From the NCBI RefSeq assembly GCF_047511655.1, contig NC_133386.1, forward strand, positions 179,201,146 to 179,265,145: a DNA stretch of 64,000 bases, given 5' to 3'. The notes beneath the pieces were generated by a model. The model was not told where the DNA came from and did not search any database. It worked only from the letters and a program-made list of their open reading frames with translations. Shown here piece by piece: positions 9,251-21,800 of this stretch; position 1 is the stretch's first letter; every line of letters begins with the position of its first letter. The stretch is from Castor canadensis. Its lineage: Eukaryota > Chordata > Mammalia > Rodentia > Castoridae. The translations under genes and the position numbers were made by a program.

Positions 9251-10690
9251 GTCACAGTGGTTCTAGAATATCCTTTACCCTAAGTTAGTCCTGCTCCTAG
9301 AGAACGGCCTTTCTAGATTCTCTTCTGAATGTCTGGGGTCACTCTGACTGGTTGAAATGCAGATGTCTGGCAGCGCAGGGCAAACTCAGATCAGCTCACA
9401 ACTCCCTAGTATCTGTTCTTTCTCCATTTCTTGTTCTTTACTGAGCCATATAGAATCTCATTTGTGCACATGCCCAGATTGGCATTTGGACAGCCAATCA
9501 GGTGTACCCCATACATATTTCTGGCCCTCCTTCCCCATATAACTCTCTTCAGTACCCTCTCCTCCACAAATTCCAAATGCTTCATTTGCACCAAAGTCTG
9601 GACCTCTAATACTCAACTCACTGAGACCACTCAGCTCTATTTGGTCTCTTCTTTCCTGCCCTGAAGTCTTGCATGTGTTACAAATGTTTCAGTTATGGCA
9701 TGATTACTACATTCGCTGTCATTTTAGATAAAATTTCCAAGGTCAGCTTAATGCCACCCATTTGCTTTATGCTACACATCTTTTTCATCAAATTCTGTCT
9801 TTTAAGCACTTGATATTGTAGAAAAGTTCATTTTATCTTTTTTTGTTTTTTTTACATTTAGAATTCTCGCTGTTTTTCAAGCTGTAGCTGGTTTTAGGAT
9901 AAGAAGATAAGCTGGAGACAAGCCTTACAGGAGGTAATTAATCACTTGTAACCAGCACTTACAGCCATCCACAGAAGGTGAGAGAGTCAAGTGAAAAAAG
10001 AAGTGACTTCACCATCTTTTCAGGGTTATTACAAATCCTGCTAAGGTTATACTCATTAAAATTGCTATTAACTTTTCTTCCCACATCAGGATAGTTAATT
10101 AATTCTTCCTCATATTTTAAGATTAAGGCAATTAAGGGAAAAAATGGAGTTAACATAGTCATACATGGGCAAACTGATTTCTTTGGGAAGTTGTTAAAAG
10201 ACCCCTCAAAAAAAGGTCTATGAAAATGGTAAGTTATTCTGAGCCCCCAAGTTAAAAGGCAAAAATCATTAGTGGATATTTTATCTTACCTCGTGAATTT
10301 GGTCTGAATTCTCTTCTGCTTTGTTTTCCTTATAGTGGTTTTCATTTGGTTTAGAAGATCCAGGTTTTATAAAATCTAGTTTACCCAACTTAAGGCAAAC
10401 ACTTTAAGAAAAAGAATACAAAAAATTTTACAAATACAAAATCTTTAAGACGTTTCTAGGACCTACCAAGGGACAAATGAAAGTAATAATTCTGCTCTTT
10501 TATATATTTTCATTAGCAAATTGCAGTATTTTAATATTCTATGTTTGCAGTGAAATCTTGTAGTCTATTTAATGGTTTTGTTTTATCTGTGGTTAGTTTG
10601 TTCTTTTCCTTTTCCATACTTTTCCTGTACCATCAATACAATTTAGTTGAATGCCTAATCCTTGAGAATAAAGTAGTTAAACTAGTGTAC
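9251..10690. other. Repeat-poor AT-rich stretch, no gene
   Basis: Open frames on both strands at 9357-9664 and 9959-10162 lack similarity that I recognise and overlap each other, so I treat them as chance. Bases 9530-9660 are C/T-rich and might be a decayed L2. No supported splice pair was found. Confidence 0.5.
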
Positions 10691-10697
10691 TAGGCAA

Positions 10698-10735
10698 TAT
10701 ATATATATTTCCTATATAAATATAGGAATATAATG

Positions 10736-10771
<36 letters not shown>

Positions 10772-10776
10772 CATTT
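10698..10776. repeat. (TA)n microsatellite inside a perfect palindrome
   Basis: A TA run is bounded by aatgggtat at 10732 and atacccatt ending at 10775, so 10732-10775 is a 44-base perfect palindrome. A second short stem (cctata...tatagg, 10710-10725) lies beside it. Confidence 0.95.
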
Positions 10777-10794
10777 AAGCTTGTTAATATTTCC

Positions 10795-10930
10795 TGAGTA
10801 TATGCCATACAATGTATTCCACATTTTATAGATACAAACACTAAAGCCCAAAGAGGCACACACTAATCTAAATTGTAGAACCAGCCCACAGACCTGAAAC
10901 CAGGCCCCAGAACCTGGCCTCTTAGCACTA
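10795..10930 (-). mobile_element. MIR fragment
   Basis: Antisense MIR core order is visible: attttatagatacaaacact, then agaggcacacactaat, then gacctgaaaccagg. Confidence 0.6.
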
Positions 10931-12229
10931 TATTTTCTGCTTCTTTTTCACTCATGGATGTTGAGTGTTGGCCAAATGCATATGATTTTTAAGACTTTTC
11001 TGGGCACCAAGGTATCCTGAGTGTCTGAGACAAAGATCACCAGCACCATGTTGCTCACCTGGGCCAATGACACAAAAAAGAGACTCTGGATGTCTAACCA
11101 AATATTTTACTTCTCTCTCTGTCTTCATTCTAAAGCTATAATCAGATATGGAAATAGAATGGGGTTGAACTAAAAAGAACAATGAACAATTTTGCAATGA
11201 GAGACTTCTTTGAATAAGTATTTGTGAATATTTACTTTTTGAGCTTCATTTGAGACATTCCATTGTCTACCTCTAGGACCCAGAAAACACCATTTATAAT
11301 GTCAAAAACATTTCCTTAGACTGAGCAAGCCAAATTAACCTCTTTCTTTATGACATTATTCTGGTGATTCCATTAAGGCCAGAACTACTAAGGAGAGCCA
11401 GAAAAAGTTCTCAATATCAGTAACAGGTACAGATACTCAGAGTCCCCTTCTTAATTCAATTAGTCAAGAAATATTAGTTGTGATTATATGATGAATATTA
11501 TATATAAAAATAAACATCTAAGTACAGTTCTAAAGATTCAAATGCTGCAGGTCTGAAGTGCAACCAGACATTTATATTTTTAAAAGCTTCATGGTGATTT
11601 TGATGTCCAACCAGGGTGAGCCTTAGAGAAGAGAGATAATGGAGCAGGAAGTAGAAAGCTGTGGGGATACATAAAAAAACACCCAATCTAGTTTGTGAAA
11701 TGGTGCAATGCAGATGACTTTTTGGTGGAAGTGCAACAGAAAGGAGATTTAAGTGGCTAAGGAGAGTTACTTTTTTTTTTTTTAAAGCAGCGTAACTGAT
11801 AACTCACAGGATCTAAACAAGATTACCTGGCAGGAGCCAATTACTACTAGAGCTTTGATTTACTACAGGGCGTGAGTAGGACTAATGGTGATCAAATGAG
11901 GTCCCTAGCAAAGAGCTCAATGAAAAAAAGTCCTAAACTCAAGTCTGAGACCTCTTGTACATTTATTGTACAAGAAAAAGGGGTTGGCTTTTAGTGATTA
12001 CAGTCATAAGAATGAACAAGGTGTATTCAGTCTCCTCTGGGGAACTTCTCTCTTAGGCTACCCACTTGTATCCTGTACATCTCTCAGAAAAATATGGTCT
12101 GCCCAACAGCTGTGTCTCCCACTTAAGAATTTGTTCTAAGTAAATTCATCCTATTTCCCCATTTACTTAATTCAAATTCCTTATACCATACTCATATCTG
12201 TTTTGGAAGCCATTTTGTGGGTAGAGATA
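10931..12229. other. No gene; AT-rich single-copy-like DNA
   Basis: Short chance frames only (for example 10952-11197 and 11498-11686, minus). A 12-base T run is at 11771. I recognise no repeat family or exon. Confidence 0.45.
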
Positions 12230-12490
12230 TCTATTTTTAAATTAAATTTTAATTATACAAATAATACATGAATATATTCAAGTGATTAAAAATTAGACAT
12301 AAATTGTCTTTAACTTCTTTGTGCATCTTGATTCCTTCCTCAAATGTAAACACCCTTATCAATTTACTGTGTGTCTTTCTGGACATCTCTTATATGCATT
12401 TACACAAGCTGTACGGTATTATTTTATGGGGATTTTTTTAGAATACACATAAATATTATCATACTGGATTGCAGCTTTTACATAAAATTT
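12230..12490 (-). mobile_element. Possible old LINE fragment
   Basis: The run aaataatacatgaatatatt, followed by a pyrimidine-rich middle and then tttctggacatctcttatat, resembles a known old L1 non-coding region. The assignment is weak. Confidence 0.35.
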
Positions 12491-12559
12491 TTCATGGAGA
12501 TTGGACAATACAATGTACAAAATTATAACTGATAAATAAGGAATGAGTGAATGATAATT

Positions 12560-12760
12560 TCAAAGATTAACAATTTTGGGTCCCTTAGTAGAACAGACCC
12601 AAGTTTGAATATTGGCTTTACTATTTATTAATACCTTGACTTTAAGTAAATCTTAACTTCTTTTAAGCCACTTCTTTACCTATAAAATTGAGTTGCTACT
12701 AATTAATTCAAAGGATTATTGTAGTAAAACACCTAGAACAGTGTTTGTCCTAAAAGATTT
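12560..12760 (+). mobile_element. MIR fragment
   Basis: Sense MIR order: caagtttgaatattggcttt, then a C/T-rich part, then tttacctataaaattgag, ending near acacctagaacagtg. Confidence 0.6.
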
Positions 12761-12879
12761 AAAAAATGTGGATTAGATCTTATTTCTGCTTATCTTCATT
12801 CACTTATAATGCATGGTACAGCATTCATCTCCTTCTAATCAGATGGGAAATTAGTGGTCTACAAGCAAAATCTTCCAAA

Positions 12880-13425
12880 TGTCTCCTGGAAATGTCCAAC
12901 TGTATGTCCCCAAGAATGTGCCCAAAATCATGGTGTTCCATCTCAACCTAGCTTTTCTTTCTAAGGAACCTGTGTCTACTTCTACATGACCCCATATCTG
13001 CACCATGGTGTTTCATTCCACATCTTGGTCCATGATACCCACTTCCACAGTGCAGGTCCTTATTGAAGCTATGCTGGATTATGTCAATTTATGTTTAATC
13101 TCTAAGTCTCCAGTATTTTATATACCATCTCCCAGTTCTCCATTAGCCCTAATTGCCAAAAACTCATTCCATGATCCAAGGTAAGAGTCAGCAATGAGGC
13201 TGACATTCAGGGCTTTACACCATCGGGCCCCAAATAGTTTTCCATATTTGTTTCTCAGTATTTTCCCATGAACCATTAGCTCCCAAAAAAGCAACCACTC
13301 TCTATGACTGTACCCCATGTTTTCCAGTCTGTGGGTCTTTGCTCATATTGTCCTGCTTGTCTCAAATACTCTTTCTCCTATCCTTATCTATACTCAATCA
13401 GTTCCACAAAAACAGGTATAATGTA
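12880..13425 (+). mobile_element. L2-like LINE fragment
   Basis: Wording at 13140-13420 fits the 3' part of L2: ccctaattgccaaaaactca, then gggctttacaccatcgggcc, then cttgtctcaaatactctttc. The boundary on the left is uncertain. The frame at 13118-13318 (minus) is an antisense shadow. Confidence 0.5.
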
Positions 13426-13454
13426 TTGAATTTAAATATGGATTTGAGCCGAAC

Positions 13455-13815
13455 TGTGTTACTCAGCTTTCCATTAACAAAATTCCTAATGTTATCAACT
13501 TAAAAGATGAAAACTGTATTTGGGTTCATGGTTTTGGAGGTTTCAGTCCATGGTTCGGGCCTGTGGTAAGGCATCACATCACGGTAGAAATGCATGAGAG
13601 TAGAAGCCCTCATTTCAGAGCCAGAAGCAAAAGAGAGGAAGAAAAAGCATCTGGAGTCATAATATTCCCGTTAAAGGAAAACTCCCAATGACCAGAAGAC
13701 CTCTCTCCACAAGACCCCATCTCTTTAAGATTCTTCCACTTCCCAGTAGCACCATGGGCTGAGAAACAAGAATTTAATACATAGGCCTTTGGGGACACTT
13801 ATCCAAACCATAGTA
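13455..13815 (-). mobile_element. MaLR-type LTR, copy A
   Basis: On the minus strand it begins near tactatggtttggataagtg and ends near the antisense of tactcagctttccatt. It shares block order with copies at 16.00 and 23.43 kb (gtttcagtccatggt; gggcctgtgg; aaaccata). It appears to be a solo LTR of the non-coding ERVL-MaLR group, with no internal genes. Confidence 0.65.
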
Positions 13816-13905
13816 CAAACATACCTTAGTTCAAATCCTAATTCTGTCCCCAACTGATGTATTTTTATATTCCTCTTTTTCTCACTTATTAAAAAGGAAT
13901 AACCA
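13816..13905 (+). mobile_element. Possible MIR fragment
   Basis: cttagttcaaatcctaattc followed by a T/C-rich stretch and cttattaaaaaggaat is MIR-like but short. Confidence 0.4.
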
Positions 13906-13924
13906 TGAAAACAACTTCATAAGA

Positions 13925-14235
13925 TTAGGATGATAATCAGCAGTGAAGGAGACGTTGGTCAAAGGATACAAAATTTCAGTTAAATAGGAGCAAATTCAAG
14001 AAATTCATTGTACAAAATGATGACTACAGTTTATAACAATATATTGAATACTTTAAAATTGCTAAGAAAGTAGATTTTAAGTGCACTCATCACAAAAAGA
14101 AAAGCATGTGAGGTAATACATATGGTAAGTAGTTTGATTTAGCCATTCTATAACACATACAAATTTCAAAAAATACAATGTACATGATAAATATGTACAA
14201 TTTTTATTGTTCAATTTAAATAAACACATAAGTAA
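13925..14235 (+). mobile_element. Old L1 3' end
   Basis: Block order matches the 3' UTR of old L1: aaaggatacaaaatttcagt, then gatgactacagtttataaca, then aagtgcactcatcacaaaaa and tacaatttttattgttcaat. The same family appears at 45.54 kb and, reversed, at 24.9 and 47 kb. Confidence 0.75.
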
Positions 14236-15764
14236 GATTCTTTTAAGTCTTATGCATCTATTCACTTCCTCATATTGACAAGATCCTTTCTTTGAACAAA
14301 GGCAAGCACAAATCACCAATCTCCAACACAGCCAATGCAAAGCCACAATGAAGAATTTCTGTTAGAGGTATACCTTCTCCCCGCCCTCAAACTCCTACCC
14401 ATCTCCTGGGATGCAGCAAGGTTTGCCTATGACCAAATCAAAAATAATAGTATATTTTAATGGTGCTCATTCATGTCAGCCATCACTATCAATCTATTTA
14501 GAACCTACTTCAAATGACATTCCATTTCTGAACAGAAACAATATGCAAATTGTGCCCGTTTTAAGGTATTTACAACTTTGTACTCTGCTATACAATGAAT
14601 TACTTTTCCCTTGATCATAATTTTCTAAACCCAGAACTGCAATGGGTCTTCAAAAGGATTGTTGAGTCTTAATCCATTGTATAAGAAAGTTTCAGAGTAG
14701 TTTAGATGCATAAAATAAATGTTTCTAAAATATTTCAATTCTTTATGAGAAATATGGAACAGATCATTTGAAATAAGAACTCTGTGAAAAGCCTCAAGAC
14801 ATAGGTATTGTTCACACATAGACTACAGCCTCCTTGGAAATGGAAATTGACTTCCTTTTTGAGTCCATTGATGATGCTCACTGTAAGATAGTCACAAAAT
14901 TTATATGAATAAAGTTTTATTTGTTGCAAAAGTATGAAGTAAATAGCCATAGTCTAGCACTGAATTTTAAATCAGACAATCTTTCATGGCTAATTGTGTC
15001 AAGGACTCTTAATTTATCAAGCACTACCTTCTGGAGGGCGGAGGGGTCCTGGCAGAAACAGCAGCTTAGGTGTAAAAAAGATTCTTCTGATAAGTAAACA
15101 AAATGAAACACCAAAACAGCCACTTTGGGAAATGAGTGTCAAGTACCTGGTCATGCCACTTTATTTTACAAGCACAGAAGTGGCTGCAGAAGAAGACAAA
15201 AACCAGTCAAAACCAGTTAGCACTCCTTATGAGCATCAAAGATTTTAAAGTAATAATTCTAGGAAGCTTCACTAGAACAGTTAGAAGTGGCCAAAATGCA
15301 TAAAGAAAAAAATGATACTTTTATTCCAGGAATGGCTGCGCTGTAGATAAAACCAAGGGCTAGACACTTACACTATGGTTACAAAGAATTAGAGCTCACT
15401 CTGTATATTAAGTGTTGATGAAATGAAAGATTGGTGTGAATAGTGCCAAGCTGTACTTAAGGTTTATAGTCCCATGAATATTGCTCTAAATTGTATACAA
15501 ATGTTTTATATGTTAGAGATTAGTTCATTGTTATGCTTTTTTTTAAGATAATTACATTTTCATGCAATAAAAACATGATTTTTGAGCTAAAAAGAGCAAG
15601 AAAATTACATAACCTTCTCATTTTACAAAAGAAAGAAAGGAATTTCTGCATATTTGAATATATGTCTGAGGTTACCTTAGTAGAGGTAGAGTTAAAACCA
15701 GTACTGACCTCCTAGTTTAGGTAGTACAGTATTTAGCATTAAGTGGTTTTATCTATATACTTAG
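14236..15764. other. Repeat-poor stretch, no supported gene
   Basis: No repeat is recognised. On the minus strand there is an acceptor-like signal at 15060-15049 (ctgctgtttctgccag), followed by 43 open codons to a stop at 14917. An AATAAA lies on the minus strand about 14927-14922. No protein similarity is recognised; see findings. Other short frames here look like chance. Confidence 0.45.
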
Positions 15765-15960
15765 ATCTCCAGGGTTTGAATCCTACCTTTATGAATTGTT
15801 AGTTAAGCAATCTTGGGAAGGGCCTCAGTTTACTCATGTAAGTACAATAATTATATTTACTTGACAAAGTTTAATAATCTTCATAAAGTTGACATATATG
15901 TTCTGCATAGACACTTACCATAAAGTCTGATATATACTAAGTGTTGACAACTATTACTAT
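15765..15960 (+). mobile_element. MIR fragment
   Basis: ccagggtttgaatcctacct, then gggcctcagtttactcatgt, ending near actaagtgttgacaactatt: sense MIR order. Confidence 0.65.
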
Positions 15961-15999
15961 AATTACTATCATTAATTGTTGAAATCTAAAACCCCAGAG

Positions 16000-16368
16000 A
16001 GCTAGTCAACTTTCTGTCATCATGACAGATAAGCAGCTTAAAGGAGGAAAGAGTTATCTTGCCTTTCAGTTTCATAGGTTTCAGTCTATGGTCACTTGAC
16101 TCCATTGTTTTTGGGCCTGTGGAGAGACAGAACATCAAGATAGGGAGCACATGGTGTTCCAAAGATGGTCCCATCATTATGGCCAGAAAGCAAAGAGAGA
16201 CAGAAAGGGGTCAGGGGCCCAGTATTCCCTGCAAGCACGTCCCTAATTACTTAACTTCCAGTAGGCTTCACCTCCTAAAGTTTCCAACTCCTCCCAATAG
16301 CAACATAGGCTAGTAACAAAGTCACCATATGAAACTTTGGGGGAATGTTTAAGATCCAAACCATAATG
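16000..16368 (-). mobile_element. MaLR-type LTR, copy B
   Basis: It has the same block order and orientation as the LTRs at 13.46 and 23.43 kb, including cagcttaaaggaggaaag and ggtttcagtctatggtca at the left and gatccaaaccataatg at the right. It has no coding content; the frames at 15986-16313 are LTR noise. Confidence 0.68.
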
Positions 16369-16394
16369 TCCACAAAATCTAAACAAGATGCCTA

Positions 16395-16565
16395 CAATTT
16401 CTCAACCAACTTCATGTAATAATCTCCTAAAGAACTCCCTAAAAACACAGACTCCCTGGCGTTAACACAAATATAATTTATCAGAAACTCTAAGGAAACA
16501 TCCTGAGTGGGACATTTAAAAATAAGTTGTCCCAGAGGCTTTTGATGCAGTACGGTTGACACTGG
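16395..16565 (+). mobile_element. MER5-like non-autonomous hAT element
   Basis: Words such as atcagaaactctaagg, ataagttgtcccagaggc and ttttgatgcag follow the order of MER5-type hAT-Charlie elements. The ends are worn, so strand is nominal. Confidence 0.5.
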
Positions 16566-18049
16566 CTCCCAGATCTGGAGACTACAGAGATATTATACAG
16601 GAACAGATGCCCTAGACCTATACGAACAAATGTCCAAGTGGAAACCCAAAGGAAAGCTAATGCTCCAGAAAGAAATATAAAGTCATACAAAATATCCTCC
16701 TAAACCAAAGAAAGTAGTAAACATCATGGCTATCATCAAAATAACACAGGAAAACATTCAGAAATTCTGAATCTTAAACTTGGTACATAAAAATGTCACC
16801 TTTTTTTATAGCTTTAGATTTTGTCTTCTCAAATCCTTCCTTTAAGGAGACACTCCCCTTGGGATGGGACCTATCATTAACCAGTATTTGGATCTTGTCC
16901 CTGTCACCAAACACACTCCTCCCAGAAATAAAGAAGTTCTGAAGCACAGTGTGGGCATCCTAGCAGTTGCAGTTCTCAAACCATGCAGGTCCCTGATTAA
17001 TAATTTAAATAAAACGATGAAGATGTGGCAAACAAGGTTGCTAAATTCTAGTTGAAGCAGAATGAATGATCATGAAGACTGAATGTGCCAGATACCTTTC
17101 AAACTCTTTCAGACTCAGATTATAAAAACTTAATCATAAGGAAAAAGTTTTTAAACAGAAGGCTACATGTTGTATTAAGATTATTCTGACATACTTGTCA
17201 AATATTTAGAGTTACATGTAAAAGCACCACTGCTATATTATCACGTACATCTAGGCATGAGGAGGAAACAAAGATGGAGAATATAGTGGATGCATTAAGA
17301 AACACAAAGGAAAAATAAGAGGTGGTTAAAGTTATCCTTTTCTCCTTTAGATGGGTGAGGAGATTGAGGAAAGAACAATGAAATCAGGCAGAACAATAAG
17401 GCCCTGGAAATGTTTTATAAGGAGCATGATTATAATACATAGTCCTAAGTATAATACATATAAAGAACAGATTGGCTTGTGCACATCACCCCCTTGGTAC
17501 CCAAAGGATCATCTAGATGAAACAAGTTTTATGCCAGGTTCTGCAATGCAAGTGATGAACAGGAAGCAATCTGTTGAGACAATGAAATAGCAAGGGAGCA
17601 GTTGCCAAGAAATCTAGAAGCTGCTTCCGGTTCTACCAAAACTTGCTGAAGGACCCTTATAATTTAAACTATGGTTTTCATCACCTTCAAAATTAAAAAG
17701 TTGAAGTAGATGATTTGGAATCCATTCTACCTCTGACAATCTATAAAAAAAAAACCTGCAGCAAATGAATGTTCAATTAATTTAAAATAGTCTAATGAAA
17801 GGGTTAATAACCCAAAAGCTTATGGTAGGTAAAAGTTTATAGGAGGCAATACAAATAAGAGACATTGTCCAATAGACGGTGTGGGGACTCTCACAAACTA
17901 GATATAAAAATACTGAATTTCACTCCATTCAGGCCATATAGGAAGACAGGCCCTATGCTTTAAAACTGTTTTGTAAATACTAGTAACCTGAATATACCTA
18001 TATAAATTAAAGAAATTTAATTTGTAGTTGAAAACTTTCCCTCACACAC
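16566..18049. other. No gene; AT-rich, weakly structured
   Basis: An acceptor-like tract (ccttttctcctttag) ends at 17350, before a 79-codon open frame at 17351-17590 with no recognised similarity and no clear donor. An inserted-looking segment at 17860-17960 has no assigned family. I annotate no exon. Confidence 0.4.
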
Positions 18050-19110
18050 AAAACAAAAACTCCAGGTACACATGCCTTCATTAAGGGAATTCTACCACAT
18101 ATTTAATAAAAAACAGTACCAATTTTACACAAATTCTTGCAAAATGTTGAAGTGAATGGGATACTTCCAGCACTGATCTCATAATTAAACTCAACAACAA
18201 AAAAAAACTTACAAGACAAAAACAAAAGATCAATCTCTTTTAAACACAAATGCAAAAACTCTAAACAAAATTTTAATAAATTAAACCCAGTAACATCTAA
18301 AAATGATAATACATTACAATCAAGTGAGGTTTATTCCAGGAATGTAATCATAGGGTATAATTTAACATTTGAGACACAACCCACAATAACACTATACAAC
18401 TCTAAAATTTAAATTAAAAGGACTCCCCTAAGCCAAATCTTGGTGAGGATGGAGAGGAACTTAAGCTCTCATACACTGCTTGTGGGAATGTAAAATGGTA
18501 CAATTACTTTGAAAAACAATGACAATTTCTTAAATGTTGAACACACATCTACTTGATAATGCAGTTAATTCACTAAGTAAACATCAAAAATTTTTATGTT
18601 CATACTTCTTCACAAATGTTCACAGAAGCTTTATGTAAAATGGCCAACATTTAGAAATGACCCAAATGTCAATAGATAAAGAATCAGGTACCAATATAGT
18701 CATAAATTAAGTACAACTCAGTAATGGAAAGGAATAAACTGTTGACACATGCAATAACTGTATGAATATGAAAATAACTATGCTAAGTGAAATAAGCTAG
18801 ACAAAAACAGAACAAACAATACCACTACATCTATACAAAGTTCTAGAAAGTGCAAATTAACGTATAATGCAGAAAATAGATCTCTGGTTGCCTAGAAATG
18901 TGAGGTGGGAAGAGAGGGATAGAAAGAGGGCTTACAAAGTCTATCGGGAATCTTCTGTTTTGAAAGATATGTTCATTAGTTTGATTGTGGTAATGGTTTC
19001 ATAAGTGCTTACATATGTCAAAATTTACTGAATTTAAATATGTACAATTCATTGTATAATTTATTGTATGCCAGTTATATTTCAGTAAGGCTATTTTTTA
19101 ATTGCTTGGA
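18050..19110 (+). mobile_element. Old L1, ORF2 remnants and 3' end, internally deleted
   Basis: Bases 18080-18400 hold RT-region wording (caagtgaggtttattccagg). At 18430 the text jumps to the late ORF2 region (ctcatacactgcttgtggga) and continues to the 3' end (gtatgccagttatatttcag). Stops are frequent, so it is non-coding. The jump implies a deletion of the ORF2 middle. Confidence 0.75.
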
Positions 19111-19419
19111 AAAATTCTCAAGCAAAGACAGCTTCATGTGAGATTATTATTCAAAATGCACACTAGAAATAGACAACTATGAAGCACAAAATAAAATGGT
19201 AAAAATTAATCTATGAGTCATCTCATAAATATAAAAGTTCTTAACTTGTCAGTAGAAAAAATCACAAAGAATTTACAAGAGACTTGTCTAAAAACAAAGA
19301 ACAAATGGAAGACTTACCAATCAAATGTTAGCCAAAGAAAACTGATACAGTCATAAAATTACACTATAAGGCAAAAAATTCAAAGGATAAAGAGATTAGT
19401 GATGATATAATAATTAAAG

Positions 19420-19590
19420 GTAAAATAATATTAATAAAAAGAGGATGAGAGGAAACGTTGAGAAATGATGTATGTGCTTATGGCATTGATTATGGTGATG
19501 ATTTCACAGTATGATCACCTCCAAAATGATCAAGTTGTATGGTTTTATCCAACTTTTTGTAGATCAATCATATCTCAATAGTAAAATCTG
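19420..19590 (+). mobile_element. Old L1 3' terminal fragment
   Basis: The text tgatggtttcacagtatgat-like block, then aagttgtatggttttatcca and gatcaatcatatctcaatag, matches old L1 3' ends. Bases 19111-19419 are A-rich and may be a further decayed L1, unassigned. Confidence 0.6.
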
Positions 19591-20099
19591 TAGTTTTGTG
19601 TTGCAGGCTGAAACCATAAGCTGATGAAGAAGGGGACAATCAAAGGCATTTCTGCACGTCTTCCAGTATTGTGCCGACATGAGACTGGAAGAATATGACT
19701 CTTGGCACACCAAGAATTTTCTCAGCACACTGAGCACACATGAAAGCAGAATGTTCTGGTTTGTCCACTTCCTCAGAAGCTTTAAGGGAGGGGCTTTAAT
19801 AAGTAACATATAAGTAGAGCAGTGTTTTTCAAATCACTTCTTGTTTTGCTCATTCGGATAAACATCCGTCATTGCTGTGCGCTTTTGTTAACAAATAAAT
19901 ATGAGGGGAAACAAGGACTCAGGGTTGCGGTTCCAGAAACCCAGCCCTCTGGCTCCTAACACACTCTCATTTCTGGTGGCCTGTTCTTTCCTGGCTCCGA
20001 TCAGCAACAGTTTTGTTTGTAATGCTCACTTGAACTCACCACTATACACAATATAAACTCTGATGGTTCTTTGATGACATCATGACTTATTCATTCTTG

Positions 20100-20195
20100 T
20101 AATCTTAACACATAAACCTACACCTGGCACATAGTAGGTACTCAGTAAATGTCTGATGGATTAGTGGATAAATGAATGAGTACTCTCTCTAAGAT
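20100..20195 (+). mobile_element. L2 or MIR 3' tail
   Basis: cacctggcacatagtaggta, then ctcagtaaatgtctgatgga, is the common L2/MIR 3' ending. Confidence 0.6.
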
Positions 20196-20224
20196 CAAAA
20201 GCTATGGTGAAAATTAGAATTTAA

Positions 20225-20365
20225 AGTTCAATTGTGGGAACCAACTGTTTCTGAAGTTAGGAAATCAGAAGTCTATTCTCTTGCTCTGATTACTTAGGCA
20301 ACTTTTGACAAATCCCTTTACTGCTTCTGGTCTTTGTTTTTGCACTCAGAATAACAGTCTGAACG
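20225..20365 (+). mobile_element. MIR fragment
   Basis: ttaggcaacttttgacaaat, then ctttactgcttctggtcttt, follows the MIR core. Confidence 0.5.
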
Positions 20366-21224
20366 TGCTTCTTGCACATAGTAATTTTATTCAAGTAGTA
20401 TTTTTTCAGTTCCTGCAAATCCTTAAGGGAAAGGGGACACATTCACGAAGAATTGTTTTATAGTGGCACAGAAGAGAAGGATTCTTCAAATCAGTTTGCA
20501 AAACCAGCAACTTCCTATCTCTGCCCCAGTTTTTTAAATCAGCCAATAATAATTATCCCCTATAAATCAGACCTCCCTGAAGTTTTCTTTTTCTTTATAG
20601 TTGCAGCAAGATAACTGCTTTCCCCTCATTACATTTTATGTCTTTGTTTTGTTTTCACAAGCCCCTTCCTTCCTCCCATAGTAATTCTGTGTCATGAGAT
20701 GCTAAAGTTATGGGTGGGAAATCTTAGCTTCTATCAGCTCTTAATAAAAATGTATCCTAATTACAAAAAATCAAGACATTCCATTCATTGTGAGGAATGA
20801 TCTATTTGCAAAGTCTGACAAACAACCTGTGATGTGGCAAATCACTCCAAAGGGAACTCTATTTCCCAAGTCCTGAACATTCAGAGATCTACATGCAGCA
20901 ACACTTCATGAAAGAAAATTCTGTTCTCTATGTGGGAAGTCATATATATGGTTAGTACCCAGTGGGGGGGGGGAGAAGGAGCATGATAAGGAGGGCATAG
21001 CCAAGTTCTGCTCCTCAAATAATGATGATCTTTCTAAGCCCTAAAAAATAGCCCTCTAGCATCATAAAGAAAGATTCCTAAGGATTAAAGAAAGAAAACT
21101 AATGCTTGATCTCCCTGCAATATTGAAGCAAGTAATATTAAGAGAATCCATTGTCTGAAACATAACAAATGTTCACTAAATGCTTGCTGAATTAATTGCA
21201 GACTTGTTCAGAGAGTATTGAACT
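20366..21224. other. No gene; single-copy-like DNA
   Basis: No open frame of note. A run of 10 G lies at 20964-20973. Bases 21180-21220 may be an L2 tail. Confidence 0.45.
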
Positions 21225-21335
21225 TGAAAGAAACTTGAGAAATCAATAAAGGCCCAGAGATATTAAACGAATTTCCTAAGGTCATGAAATGAATTAGTAG
21301 AATAGCAGTACTTGAATCCAAGTCTTTCATTTATC
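21225..21335 (-). mobile_element. MIR fragment
   Basis: Antisense MIR wording: aaggcccagagatattaaac, then tcctaaggtcatgaaatg, then cttgaatccaagtc. Confidence 0.6.
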
Positions 21336-21800
21336 CATTCATTGTTCTTTCCCCAAGAGAGTCAATAATGGTGCTGACCTCTCACCACCTTTCCATCCCA
21401 CCATGCAGTAAGATATCAGCAATTAGGGTTGCTAGCATCTTTCCTAAAATGGTTGTCCCTTTAGTTGATTCTGCCCATATGATGCCAGAAAATAACGGGG
21501 CTCCACAAAGGTCAGCCAAGACAGGCGTCTCCTCCAAGCTCCTTTATGATGCTTTGTAATAGTGAGAAAACCACCTCTATATTCCTACCCGCAGCATTTG
21601 TTTTTAAATAAAGTATTGTATAAATATCATTCACCAGATACGTACATATTAGGGGAAGGCAATGTGGGAAATGGTTACATGCACAGTTCTTTGGGGGATT
21701 AAATACCAGTTAACTTTTGTGAAAACTGATTTCTGGCCCAATTTACCCTCTCTTTTGTCTCTGTATGTTTTTTATGTTATGTTATTATGTTTATCACCAG
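21336..21800. other. No gene
   Basis: Two short open frames (21368-21559 and 21662-21862) lack recognised similarity. The second runs into the purine tract, so it is not a credible protein. Confidence 0.45.

Noticed and set aside
9049-9288. Open frame with Val-Cys and Arg-Glu repeats
   Set aside because: It is a translation of the (TG)n-(GA)n microsatellite.
17351-17590. Possible coding exon after an acceptor-like tract
   Set aside because: There is no recognised protein, no clear donor and no supporting neighbour exon; left as unannotated DNA.
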